This document shows positions 30,964 to 39,854 of a stretch of 64,000 nucleotides of DNA, in pieces. How positions within the stretch are numbered: position 1 is the first letter of the stretch; the number at the start of each line of letters is the position of its first letter. Both the position numbers and the translations under genes were made by a program. The stretch covers positions 6,820,001-6,884,000 of the forward strand of contig NZ_CP108487.1 in NCBI RefSeq assembly GCF_036226525.1, in the 5' to 3' direction. This DNA comes from Kribbella sp. NBC_01245 (GTDB lineage Bacteria > Actinomycetota > Actinomycetes > Propionibacteriales > Kribbellaceae). The notes below the pieces were generated by a model. That model was given only the letters and a program-made list of their open reading frames with translations, did no database searches and was not told where the DNA came from.

Positions 30964-32309
30964 TGAGTACAACGGATCCCTACGCTGCGCCCTCAACCGC
31001 CCGGAACACCACCGAAGGCAAGGTCTTCACCGTCACCGGTCAGGACTGGGACTCGGTCGTCGCCGGTATCGGCGACGAGTCCGAAGAGCGCATCGTCGTC
31101 AACATGGGCCCGCAGCACCCGTCCACGCACGGCGTGCTCCGGCTCATTCTCGAGATCGAGGGTGAGACGGTCACCGAGGCCCGCTGCGGCATCGGCTACC
31201 TGCACACCGGTATCGAGAAGAACATGGAGTTCCGGTCCTGGACCCAGGGCACCACGTTCGTCACCCGGATGGACTACCTGTCGCCGTTCTACAACGAGAC
31301 GGCGTACTGCCTCGCGGTCGAGCGGCTGCTCGGCATCGAGGACCAGATCCCGGAGAAGGCGAACGTGATGCGGGTGCTCCTGATGGAGCTGAACCGGATC
31401 TCGAGCCACCTGGTCTGCATCGCCACCGGCGGTATGGAGATCGGCGCGCTGACCGTGATGACGATCGGCTTCCGCGAGCGGGAGATGACGCTCGACCTGT
31501 TCGAGTTGATCACCGGCCTGCGGATGAACCACGCGTTCATCCGGCCCGGCGGTGTCGCCCAGGACCTGCCCCCGGGCGCCCTGGACAAGATCCGCGACTA
31601 CATCAAGTGGATGCAGAAGCACCTGCCCGAGTACGCCGAGCTCTGCAACGCGAACCCGATCTTCAAGGCCCGGCTGGGCGGCGTCGGCCACCTGGACCTG
31701 ACCGGGTGCATGGCACTCGGTATCTCCGGTCCGGTGCTGCGCTCGGCCGGCTACGGCTACGACCTGCGCAAGACCCAGCCGTACTGCGGGTACGAGACGT
31801 ACGACTTCGACGTACCGGTCCGCGACACCGCGGACGCCTACGGCCGGTTCCGGATCCGCCTGGACGAGATGCACGAGTCGCTGAAGATCGTCGAGCAGTG
31901 CGCCGACCGGCTGGCCAAGATGGACGGCGACCCGGTGATGGTGGCCGACAAGAAGATCGGCTGGCCGAGCCAGCTCGCCGTCGGCAACGACGGTATGGGC
32001 AACTCGCTCGACCACATCAAGCACATCATGGGCGAGTCGATGGAGGCGTTGATCCATCACTTCAAGCTGGTCACCGAGGGCTTCCGGGTCCCGGCCGGCC
32101 AGGCCTACGTCGCGATCGAGTCGCCTCGCGGTGAGCTCGGCGCGCACGTGGTGTCGGACGGTGGCACCAAACCGTTCCGGGCGCATTTCCGCGACCCGTC
32201 CTTCTGTAATCTGCAGGCGATGCCGATCATGTGCGAGGGCGGCCAGGTCGCCGACGTGATCGTCGCCGTCGCCAGCCTTGACCCGGTGATGGGTGGAGTG
32301 GACCGCTGA
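30963..32309 (+). CDS. nuoD: NADH-quinone oxidoreductase subunit D
   Basis: A 448-residue 49-kDa subunit that forms the quinone-binding pocket with NuoB. The conserved NMGPQHPSTHGVLRLILE is near residue 43, with the quinone-site histidine, then GYLHTGIEKNME and DYLSPFYNETAYCLAVE. The C-terminal DPVMGGVDR is the family end. It overlaps nuoC by one base and nuoE by one base. Confidence 0.96.
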   Translation: MSTTDPYAAPSTARNTTEGKVFTVTGQDWDSVVAGIGDESEERIVVNMGPQHPSTHGVLRLILEIEGETVTEARCGIGYLHTGIEKNMEFRSWTQGTTFVTRMDYLSPFYNETAYCLAVERLLGIEDQIPEKANVMRVLLMELNRISSHLVCIATGGMEIGALTVMTIGFREREMTLDLFELITGLRMNHAFIRPGGVAQDLPPGALDKIRDYIKWMQKHLPEYAELCNANPIFKARLGGVGHLDLTGCMALGISGPVLRSAGYGYDLRKTQPYCGYETYDFDVPVRDTADAYGRFRIRLDEMHESLKIVEQCADRLAKMDGDPVMVADKKIGWPSQLAVGNDGMGNSLDHIKHIMGESMEALIHHFKLVTEGFRVPAGQAYVAIESPRGELGAHVVSDGGTKPFRAHFRDPSFCNLQAMPIMCEGGQVADVIVAVASLDPVMGGVDR

Positions 32310-33109
32310 TGGCTGAGAGCACATCGACCAACAAGACCGTGCCGTACAGCACCGGTGACTCGAAGATCGGTGAGACCACGATCGCCGAGATGCGGGAGCT
32401 GGCGGCGCGTTACCCGGTCGGCCGGTCGGCGCTGCTGCCGATGCTGCACCTGGTGCAGTCGGTCGAGGGTCGCGTCACCCCCGAGGGCATCGAGGCCTGC
32501 GCCGAGGTGCTCGGGTTGACCGGTGCCGAGGTGTCGGCGGTCGCGACCTTCTACACCATGTACAAGCGTCGTCCGGTCGGCGACTACCACGTCGGCGTCT
32601 GCACGAACACGCTGTGCGCGGTGATGGGTGGCGACCTGATCTTCGAGCGCCTGAAGGACCACCTCGACGTCGGCAACGACGAGACCACCGAGGACGGCAA
32701 GATCACCCTCGAGCACCTCGAGTGCAACGCCGCTTGCGACTACGCGCCGGTGATGATGGTGAACTGGGAGTTCTTCGACGACATGACGCCGGAGTCGGCC
32801 ACCCAGCTGGTGGACGACCTGCGCACGGGTACCGAGGTGAAGTCGCCGCGTGGCGCCACCATCTGCACCTGGAAGGAAGCCGAGCGCGTGCTGGCCGGTT
32901 TCCCCGACGGCCGCGCCGACGAGGGCCCGACCGGTGGCAAGGCGACGCTGGCCGGTCTCCGGCTGGCCCGCGAGCGCAACTGGACCGCTCCCGGGAGCCA
33001 GGCCAGCGGTACGGCTCCCACCCAGAGCGCGCCCGGTCCCCGGCCGGAAGACCAGCCGGGCCGTGAGTCGCAGGCCGTGCACACCGACGACACGCGGAAG
33101 GAAGACTGA
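32309..33109 (+). CDS. nuoE: NADH-quinone oxidoreductase subunit E
   Basis: A 266-residue thioredoxin-like subunit carrying a [2Fe-2S] cluster of the NADH dehydrogenase module. Cluster cysteines are in VCTNTLCAVMGG and HLECNAACDYAPVM. The conserved domain ends by about residue 180. The remaining 85 residues are a Pro/Gly/Ala/charged tail (PTGGKATLAG, then TQSAPGPRPEDQPGRE), likely disordered, as often seen in actinobacterial NuoE. Overlaps nuoF by one base. Confidence 0.95.
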   Translation: MAESTSTNKTVPYSTGDSKIGETTIAEMRELAARYPVGRSALLPMLHLVQSVEGRVTPEGIEACAEVLGLTGAEVSAVATFYTMYKRRPVGDYHVGVCTNTLCAVMGGDLIFERLKDHLDVGNDETTEDGKITLEHLECNAACDYAPVMMVNWEFFDDMTPESATQLVDDLRTGTEVKSPRGATICTWKEAERVLAGFPDGRADEGPTGGKATLAGLRLARERNWTAPGSQASGTAPTQSAPGPRPEDQPGRESQAVHTDDTRKED

Positions 33110-34425
33110 TGTCCTACGTGGCTCCTCTGACCCCGGTGCTGTCGAACAACTGGGACCAGGTTCGTGCCTGGCAGATCGGCTCGTACGAACGCTCCGGCGG
33201 GTACAGCGCGCTCAAGCGTGCGCTGACCATGCAGCCGGCCGACGTCGTCACCGCGGTGAAGGACTCCGGTCTGCGCGGCCGTGGCGGCGCGGGCTTCCCG
33301 ACGGGTTTGAAGTGGTCCTTCATCCCGCAGGACAACCCGAAGCCGAAGTACCTGGTGGTCAACGCGGACGAGTCCGAGCCGGGCACCTGCAAGGACATCC
33401 CGTTGATGCTGGCCTCGCCGCACACGCTGGTCGAGGGCGTCATCATCTCGTCCTACGCGATCCGCGCGAGCGTTGCCTTCATCTACGTCCGCGGTGAGGT
33501 CCTGCACGTCGTACGACGCTTGCAGCAGGCCGTCGCGGAAGCCAAGGCCGCCGGCTACATCGGTACCAACATCCAGGGCAGCGGTTACGACCTCGACGTG
33601 GTGGTGCACGCCGGTGCGGGCGCCTACATCTGCGGCGAGGAGACGGCTCTGCTCGACTCGCTCGAAGGCCGTCGCGGTCAACCGCGGCTGCGCCCGCCGT
33701 TCCCCGCGGTCGCCGGTCTGTACGGCTGCCCGACGGTGATCAACAACGTCGAGTCGATCGCGTCGGTCCCGGCGATCATCGCCAACGGCCCGGACTGGTT
33801 CGCCTCGATGGGCACCGAGAAGTCCAAGGGCATGACGCTGTACTCGCTGTCCGGGCACGTCACCCGTCCGGGTCAGTACGAGGCTCCGCTCGGCATCACC
33901 TTGCGGGAGCTGCTCGACCTGGCCGGCGGCGTGCGGAACGGGCACCAGCTGAAGTTCTGGACCCCCGGTGGTTCGTCCACGCCGTTGCTGACGGCCGAGC
34001 ACCTCGACGTACCGCTGGACTACGAAGGTGTGGCCGGCGTCGGTTCGATGCTGGGCACGAAGGCGTTGCAGATCTTCGACGAGACCACCTGTGTGGTCCG
34101 GGCGGTGTTGCGCTGGACCGAGTTCTACAAGCACGAGTCCTGCGGTAAGTGCACCCCGTGCCGCGAGGGCACCTGGTGGCTGGTCCAGATCCTGGAGCGG
34201 CTCGAGGCGGGTAAGGGCAGCGAGGAAGACCTCGACACCCTGCTGGACCTGTGCGAGAACATCCTGGGCCGCTCGTTCTGCGCCCTCGGTGACGGCGCGA
34301 CCAGCCCGATCTCCAGCTCGATCCAGTACTTCAAGGACGAGTACATCGCCCACTTCAAGCACGGTGGCTGCCCGTTCGACCCGATGGCCTCCACCCTGTT
34401 CGCCACTGCGGGAGCGACGGTATGA
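33109..34425 (+). CDS. nuoF: NADH-quinone oxidoreductase subunit F
   Basis: A 438-residue subunit with the NADH and FMN sites and one [4Fe-4S] cluster. The NADH-binding region is RGRGGAGFPTGLKWSF, the FMN region NADESEPGTCKDIP, and the cluster motif is ESCGKCTPCREGT plus a later cysteine in LGRSFCALGDGA. Overlaps nuoG by ATGA. Confidence 0.96.
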   Translation: MSYVAPLTPVLSNNWDQVRAWQIGSYERSGGYSALKRALTMQPADVVTAVKDSGLRGRGGAGFPTGLKWSFIPQDNPKPKYLVVNADESEPGTCKDIPLMLASPHTLVEGVIISSYAIRASVAFIYVRGEVLHVVRRLQQAVAEAKAAGYIGTNIQGSGYDLDVVVHAGAGAYICGEETALLDSLEGRRGQPRLRPPFPAVAGLYGCPTVINNVESIASVPAIIANGPDWFASMGTEKSKGMTLYSLSGHVTRPGQYEAPLGITLRELLDLAGGVRNGHQLKFWTPGGSSTPLLTAEHLDVPLDYEGVAGVGSMLGTKALQIFDETTCVVRAVLRWTEFYKHESCGKCTPCREGTWWLVQILERLEAGKGSEEDLDTLLDLCENILGRSFCALGDGATSPISSSIQYFKDEYIAHFKHGGCPFDPMASTLFATAGATV

Positions 34426-36842
34426 CCATCCAAGCGAACGCCGGAGCGGTCGAGAAGACCGACCTGGTGACGGTGACCATCGACGATGTCGAGGTCAAGG
34501 TCCCGAAGAACACCCTGGCGATCCGGGCCGCGGAGCAGATCGGGATCCAGATCCCGCGGTTCTGCGACCACCCGCTGCTGGACCCGGTCGGCGCCTGCCG
34601 TCAGTGCCTCATCGAGGTCGTTGACGCCGGCAACGGTCGCGGGATGCCGAAGCCGCAGGCCTCCTGCACGCTGACTGTTGCCGACGGCATGGTCATCCGC
34701 ACGCAGGTGTCCTCGCCGGTGGCCGACAAGGCGCAGCACGGGAACATGGAGTTCCTGCTGATCAACCACCCGCTGGACTGCCCGGTCTGCGACAAGGGCG
34801 GCGAGTGCCCGCTGCAGAACCAGGCGATGACCAACGGGCGCGGCGAGAGCCGGTTCACCGAGGTCAAGCGGACCTTCCCGAAGCCGATCAACATCTCGGC
34901 CGAGGTGCTGCTGGACCGCGAACGCTGCGTGCTCTGCGCCCGCTGCACCCGCTTCTCCGAGCAGATCGCCGGTGACCCGTTCATCGCGCTGATCGAGCGA
35001 GGCGCGCTGCAGCAGGTCGGCATCTACGAGAAGGAGCCCTTCGAGAGCTACTTCTCCGGTAACACGATCCAGATCTGCCCGGTCGGCGCGCTCACCAGCG
35101 CGGCGTACCGGTTCCGCTCCCGGCCGTTCGACCTCGTGTCGGTGCCGACCGTGGCCGAGCACGACTCGGGTGGCGCGGCGATCCGGGCCGACCACCGTCG
35201 CGGCAAGGTCATGCGCCGCCTGGCCGGGGACGACGCCGAGGTCAACGAAGAGTGGATCTCCGACCGGGACCGGTTCGCGTTCAACTACGCGACGACCGGC
35301 GACCGGCTGACGCACCCGATGGTCCGCGAGGACGGCGAGCTCCGGCCCGCGTCCTGGCCCGAGGCGCTCACCATCGCCGCTGAAGGCCTCGCAAAGGCCA
35401 AGGGCAATGCGGCCGTGCTGACCGGTGGCCGGCTGACCCTCGAGGACGCCTACGCGTACTCGAAGTTCGCCCGCGTCGCGCTGGGTACGAACGACATCGA
35501 CTTCCGGGCCCGCCCGCACTCCACGGAGGAGGCCGAGTTCCTCGCCGCCGTCGTGGCCGGGACAGGGCTTGGTGCGACGTACGGCGATCTGGAGCGGGCG
35601 GGCAGCGTGCTGCTGGCCGGGTTCGAGCCGGAGGAGGAAGCGCCTTCGGTCTTCCTGCGCCTGCGCAAGGGCGTTCGCGCCGCCGGGACCAAGGTCTTCA
35701 CGATCGCGGCGTACGGATCGCGTGGTGTCGAGAAGCTCAACGGCCAGGTCATCCAGACCGCGCCGGGCAGCGAGGCCGCCGTACTGAGCGACCTGAACGC
35801 CGCCGGCCCGATCGCCGCGGAAGCTCGCGCGGCCCTCGGCGCCGGTTCGGTCATCATCGTCGGCGAGCGCCTCGCGACCGTGCCTGGTGCGCTGTCGGCG
35901 GCCCTGCGGCTCGCGCTCGACACGGGTGCCGAGATCGCCTGGATCCCACGTCGTGCGGGTGATCGGGGTGCGGTCGAGGCCGGCTGCCTGCCGAACCTGC
36001 TGCCCGGTGGGCGCCAGGTCAGCGACGCCGCCGCCCGGGTCGACCTGCAAGCCGCATGGGGTGTGGACGGTCTGCCGTCCTCGTCCGGTCGCGACCTCAA
36101 CGCCGTACTGGAGAGCGCCGGATCCCTTGGCGCGCTGGTCGTCGGTGGTGTCGAGATCGACGACCTGCCGAACCCCGAGGTCGCGTTGGCCGCACTCGAG
36201 GCCGCGCCGTTCGTGGTCAGCTTCGAGGTCCGCACCTCTCAGGTAACCGAATACGCCGACGTTGTGTTCCCGGTTGTGCCGCCCGCCGAGAAGTCGGGCA
36301 CCTTCGTGAACTGGGAAGGTCGCGAGCGGCCGTTTCCGGTCGTGCTCGAGGTGCCGACCGCGATGCCGGATGTCCGCGCGCTGGCCGCCCTGGCCAACGA
36401 GCTGGACACGCCGCTCGGCTTCAGCACCCCGGCCGGGGCCAAGCGTGAGCTCGACGAGCTGGGCCGCTGGGATGGCGCCCGCGCCGCCGAGCCGACGTAC
36501 CACGCGGCGCCGGGGCAGGGGGCGTTCGACTCCACCCGCCTCGCCACCTGGCGGATGCTGATCGACGACAGCCGCAGCAACGACGGCGAGCCGTACCTGG
36601 TCGCCACCGCGCGCAAGGCCGTCGCCCGCGTCTCGCTGACGACGGCTCACCGCGTCGGCGTGACCGACGGCGACGAGCTCGTGGTCAGCACGGCCTCCGG
36701 CTCGATCCGGCTGCCCGTGGTCATCACCGCGATGGCCGACAACGTCGTCTGGCTGCCGGCGAACTCGGCCGGTTCACACGTCCGGCGCGCACTGCACGCC
36801 GACCACGGCTCGATCGTCACCATCGCCGGAGGGAACGCATGA
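34422..36842 (+). CDS. nuoG: NADH-quinone oxidoreductase subunit G
   Basis: An 806-residue multi-cluster subunit. The N-terminal ferredoxin domain has CDHPLLDPVGACRQC and SCTLTVADG; the following cluster site has HPLDCPVCDKGGECPLQN; then CVLCARCTRFSEQIAG and ICPVGAL. The C-terminal two-thirds is a molybdopterin-oxidoreductase-like domain, including QVTEYADVVFPVVPPAEKSG and a C-terminal MoCo-dinucleotide-binding-like fold. The extra cluster (N7) found in some homologues is not clearly present. Overlaps nuoH by ATGA. Confidence 0.94.
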   Translation: MTIQANAGAVEKTDLVTVTIDDVEVKVPKNTLAIRAAEQIGIQIPRFCDHPLLDPVGACRQCLIEVVDAGNGRGMPKPQASCTLTVADGMVIRTQVSSPVADKAQHGNMEFLLINHPLDCPVCDKGGECPLQNQAMTNGRGESRFTEVKRTFPKPINISAEVLLDRERCVLCARCTRFSEQIAGDPFIALIERGALQQVGIYEKEPFESYFSGNTIQICPVGALTSAAYRFRSRPFDLVSVPTVAEHDSGGAAIRADHRRGKVMRRLAGDDAEVNEEWISDRDRFAFNYATTGDRLTHPMVREDGELRPASWPEALTIAAEGLAKAKGNAAVLTGGRLTLEDAYAYSKFARVALGTNDIDFRARPHSTEEAEFLAAVVAGTGLGATYGDLERAGSVLLAGFEPEEEAPSVFLRLRKGVRAAGTKVFTIAAYGSRGVEKLNGQVIQTAPGSEAAVLSDLNAAGPIAAEARAALGAGSVIIVGERLATVPGALSAALRLALDTGAEIAWIPRRAGDRGAVEAGCLPNLLPGGRQVSDAAARVDLQAAWGVDGLPSSSGRDLNAVLESAGSLGALVVGGVEIDDLPNPEVALAALEAAPFVVSFEVRTSQVTEYADVVFPVVPPAEKSGTFVNWEGRERPFPVVLEVPTAMPDVRALAALANELDTPLGFSTPAGAKRELDELGRWDGARAAEPTYHAAPGQGAFDSTRLATWRMLIDDSRSNDGEPYLVATARKAVARVSLTTAHRVGVTDGDELVVSTASGSIRLPVVITAMADNVVWLPANSAGSHVRRALHADHGSIVTIAGGNA

Positions 36843-38164
36843 GTCTGATCCCGCTCGCCGACACCCCGCAGGTGGGGTTCGGCTCCGACCCGTGGTGGGT
36901 CGTCGGGCTGAAGGTGCTGCTGGTCTTCATCTTCCTGGTCGTCTTCACGCTGTTCAACATCTGGTTCGAGCGTCGTGTCGTGGCCCGGATGCAGCACCGC
37001 GTCGGCCCCAACGTGCACGGGCCGTTCGGTCTGCTGCAGTCGCTCGCCGACGGTATGAAGCTGATGTTCAAGGAGGACCTGACGCCGAAGGGTGTGGACA
37101 AGTTCGTCTACATCGCGGCGCCGGTGATCGTCTCGATCCCCGCGTTCATGACGTTCGCGGTGATCCCGTTCGGGCCGACGGTGAAGATCCCGTTCACCGA
37201 CACCTACACCCGGCTGCAGATCACCGACCTGCCCGTCTCGGTGCTGTACGTGATGGCGATCGCCTCGATCGGTATCTACGGCATCGTGCTCGCGGGCTGG
37301 TCGTCGAACTCGACGTACTCGCTGCTCGGTGGCCTGCGCTCGAGCGCCCAGATGATCTCGTACGAGGTCGCGATGGGTCTCGCGCTGGTCGCGGTGTTCC
37401 TGTTCGCCGGGTCGATGTCCACCTCGGAGATCGTCGACGCGCAGGGCTCGAGCCAGTCGATCAACCTGTTCGGCGCGGAGATCCCGATCCCCGGCTGGTA
37501 CGCCGTACTGCTGTTCCCGTCGTTCGTCATCTACCTGATCTCGATGATCGGTGAGACGAACCGGGCGCCGTTCGACCTGCCCGAGGCCGAGGGCGAACTG
37601 GTGGCCGGCTTCCTCACCGAGTACTCGTCGATGAAGTACGCGATGTTCTTCCTCGCCGAGTACATCAACATGGCGACCGTGTCGGCGCTCGCGACCACGC
37701 TGTTCCTCGGCGGTTGGCGGGCACCGTGGCCGATCTCGATCTGGGACGGCGCGAACGAGGGTTACTGGCCGGTGCTCTGGTTCTTCGGCAAGCTGCTCGG
37801 GTTCATCTTCTTCTACATCTGGTTGCGCGGAACGCTGCCGCGACTGCGTTACGACCAGTTCATGAAGCTGGGCTGGAAGGTCCTGATCCCGATCTCGCTG
37901 GCCTGGATCGTGCTAGTCGCGACCGTGCGCGCGGTCGGCCGCGAGGTCGAGTTCAACCGGACCTACCTGATGGTGGCCGCCGGGATCGTCGCGGGGATCG
38001 CGATCATCACGATGTTCCTGCCGCAAAAGCAGGAGCCGGAACCGGTGGTCGTGGAGGACGAGGAGTTCGACGCGTTCGCCGGCGGCTATCCGGTGCCACC
38101 ACCACTCATCACTGACACTGCGACTGCTGGTGCCGAAACTGCGAAGGAAGGCAACCGTGGCTAG
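36839..38164 (+). CDS. nuoH: NADH-quinone oxidoreductase subunit H
   Basis: A 441-residue membrane subunit of about nine helices that, with NuoB and NuoD, forms the quinone chamber. The conserved segments are ERRVVARMQHRVGPN, MKLMFKEDLTPKG, GETNRAPFDLPEAEGELVAG and RGTLPRLRYDQFM. The C-terminal tail of about 45 residues is charged and disordered. It overlaps nuoI by 8 bases. Confidence 0.96.
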   Translation: MSLIPLADTPQVGFGSDPWWVVGLKVLLVFIFLVVFTLFNIWFERRVVARMQHRVGPNVHGPFGLLQSLADGMKLMFKEDLTPKGVDKFVYIAAPVIVSIPAFMTFAVIPFGPTVKIPFTDTYTRLQITDLPVSVLYVMAIASIGIYGIVLAGWSSNSTYSLLGGLRSSAQMISYEVAMGLALVAVFLFAGSMSTSEIVDAQGSSQSINLFGAEIPIPGWYAVLLFPSFVIYLISMIGETNRAPFDLPEAEGELVAGFLTEYSSMKYAMFFLAEYINMATVSALATTLFLGGWRAPWPISIWDGANEGYWPVLWFFGKLLGFIFFYIWLRGTLPRLRYDQFMKLGWKVLIPISLAWIVLVATVRAVGREVEFNRTYLMVAAGIVAGIAIITMFLPQKQEPEPVVVEDEEFDAFAGGYPVPPPLITDTATAGAETAKEGNRG

Positions 38165-38705
38165 CGTGAAGGAGTCCCTCTGGGACCCGGTCGCCGGATT
38201 CGGGGTCACCTTCCGGACGATGTTCCGGAGTGTGTTCACCGAGGAGTACCCGTTCGAGAAGAAGCCGACCGCACCGCGGTTCCACGGCCGGCACCAGCTG
38301 AACCGCTGGCCGGACGGCCTGGAGAAGTGCATCGGCTGTGAGCTGTGCGCGTGGGCCTGCCCCGCGGACGCCATCTACGTCGAGGGTGCGAACAACGGCG
38401 AGGGCGAGCAGTTCTCCCCGGGTGAGCGCTACGGCCGGGTCTACCAGATCAACTACCTGCGCTGCATTCTGTGCGGGTTGTGCATCGAGGCCTGCCCGAC
38501 CCGCGCGCTGACGATGACCAACGAGTACGAGCTGGCCGATCGCAGTCGCGAGTCCCTCATCTACGAGAAGAAGGACCTGCTCGCGCCGCTGCTGCCCGGG
38601 ATGGAGGAGCCGCCGCACGCGATGCAGCCCGGCACCACCGACCGGGACTACTACCGCGGCAACATCATCCCGCTCACGCCGGTCGACGGAGGTGTCGAGA
38701 AGTGA
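38157..38705 (+). CDS. nuoI: NADH-quinone oxidoreductase subunit I
   Basis: A 182-residue ferredoxin-like subunit with two [4Fe-4S] clusters linking the NADH module to NuoB. The motifs are CIGCELCAWACPADAI and CILCGLCIEACPTRAL. I chose the GTG at 38157 because AAGGAAGG precedes it and it opens VASVKESLWD as in homologues. The ATG at 38130 would add nine residues inside nuoH. Overlaps nuoJ by GTGA. Confidence 0.94.
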   Translation: MASVKESLWDPVAGFGVTFRTMFRSVFTEEYPFEKKPTAPRFHGRHQLNRWPDGLEKCIGCELCAWACPADAIYVEGANNGEGEQFSPGERYGRVYQINYLRCILCGLCIEACPTRALTMTNEYELADRSRESLIYEKKDLLAPLLPGMEEPPHAMQPGTTDRDYYRGNIIPLTPVDGGVEK

Positions 38706-39547
38706 TCGCTCTGGTCACCGGCGCCGATGTCGCCTTCTGGATGCTCGCGCCGATCATGGTGCTCGCCGCGATCGGCATGATCCTGGTCCGCAAGGCGGTG
38801 CACTCCGCGCTGCTGCTCGCCACGGTGATGGTCTGCCTGGCCATGCAGTACGCGGCTCTCGACGCGCCGTTCCTGTTCGCGGTGCAGATCATCGTCTACA
38901 CCGGCGCCATCCTGATGCTGTTCCTGTTCGTGCTGATGCTGGTCGGCGTCGACGCGGCGGACTCCCTGGTGGAGACCATCCGCGGTCAGCGTCTGCTGGC
39001 CGGTCTGGCGTTCCTCGGCTTCGCCGTACTGCTGGTCTTCGCAGTCGGCAGCGCGACGTACGGCGATCCGATCGGGCTGGACCAGGCCCAGCCGGACGGC
39101 AACGTGAACGGCCTCGCCGAGCTGCTGTTCGGCAAGTACGTCTTCATCTTCGAGGTCACCTCGGCCCTGCTGATCACCGCCGCCCTCGGCGCGATGATGC
39201 TGGCCCACCGTGAGCGCCTCACCCAGAAGATGACCCAGCGCGAGATGGCCGCCGACCGGATCAGGAAGTACGCCGAACACGGCGTGCACCCCGGCCCGCT
39301 GCCGACGCCCGGCGTACTGGCCCGGCACAACGCGGTCGACACTCCGGCGCTGCTGCCGGACGGTTCGATCGCGCCCACCTCGGTTTCGCGGGTGCTGCAA
39401 TCCCGTGGCACGGTGTTGTCCGAAAGCCAGGAGCGCGCCGACGTCGACGCTGTCCGCGAGATCGTCGCTGGTGATGTCGGCGACGAGGTTTCGCCCGACC
39501 TGACCGGTACCGACCAGACCGGCTTCACCGAAGGGGACAAGCAGTGA
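38702..39547 (+). CDS. nuoJ: NADH-quinone oxidoreductase subunit J
   Basis: A 281-residue membrane subunit with five helices in the first 180 residues, including the conserved FLFAVQIIVYTGAILMLFLF. The remaining ~100 residues form a long hydrophilic C-terminal tail that is not part of the core family. The GTG start at 38702 overlaps the nuoI stop. The frame further upstream is a nuoI shadow. The stop overlaps nuoK by GTGA. Confidence 0.94.
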   Translation: MIALVTGADVAFWMLAPIMVLAAIGMILVRKAVHSALLLATVMVCLAMQYAALDAPFLFAVQIIVYTGAILMLFLFVLMLVGVDAADSLVETIRGQRLLAGLAFLGFAVLLVFAVGSATYGDPIGLDQAQPDGNVNGLAELLFGKYVFIFEVTSALLITAALGAMMLAHRERLTQKMTQREMAADRIRKYAEHGVHPGPLPTPGVLARHNAVDTPALLPDGSIAPTSVSRVLQSRGTVLSESQERADVDAVREIVAGDVGDEVSPDLTGTDQTGFTEGDKQ

Positions 39548-39843
39548 GCGCCGAGCCGTACATCGTCCTGAGCGCGCTGCTGTTCAGCATCGGCGCCCTC
39601 GGGGTGCTGATCCGCCGGAACGCGATCGTGGTGTTCATGTGCGTGGAACTGATGCTGAACGCGACGAACCTGGCGTTCGTCAGCTTCGCCCGCCAGCACG
39701 GCAACCTCGACGGCCAGATCGCCGCCTTCTTCGTGATGGTGGTGGCCGCCGCCGAGGTCGTGATCGGGCTGGCCATCATCATGGCCATCTTCCGCACCCG
39801 TCGTTCGGCCTCGGTCGACGACGCCAACCTGCTGAAGTACTGA
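39544..39843 (+). CDS. nuoK: NADH-quinone oxidoreductase subunit K
   Basis: A 99-residue, three-helix antiporter-associated subunit (MrpC-like). The conserved proton-path glutamate is in MCVELMLNATNLAFV and a second one is in VAAAEVVIGLAIIM. Start GTG overlaps nuoJ by GTGA. 11 bp separate it from nuoL. Confidence 0.96.
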   Translation: MSAEPYIVLSALLFSIGALGVLIRRNAIVVFMCVELMLNATNLAFVSFARQHGNLDGQIAAFFVMVVAAAEVVIGLAIIMAIFRTRRSASVDDANLLKY

Positions 39844-39854
39844 GGTACTAACCG

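Noticed and set aside
34125..36650. An 841-codon open frame antisense to nuoG
   Set aside because: It follows the high third-position GC of nuoG and codes an Arg/Gly/Val-rich product without recognisable domains. It is a shadow of a certain gene.
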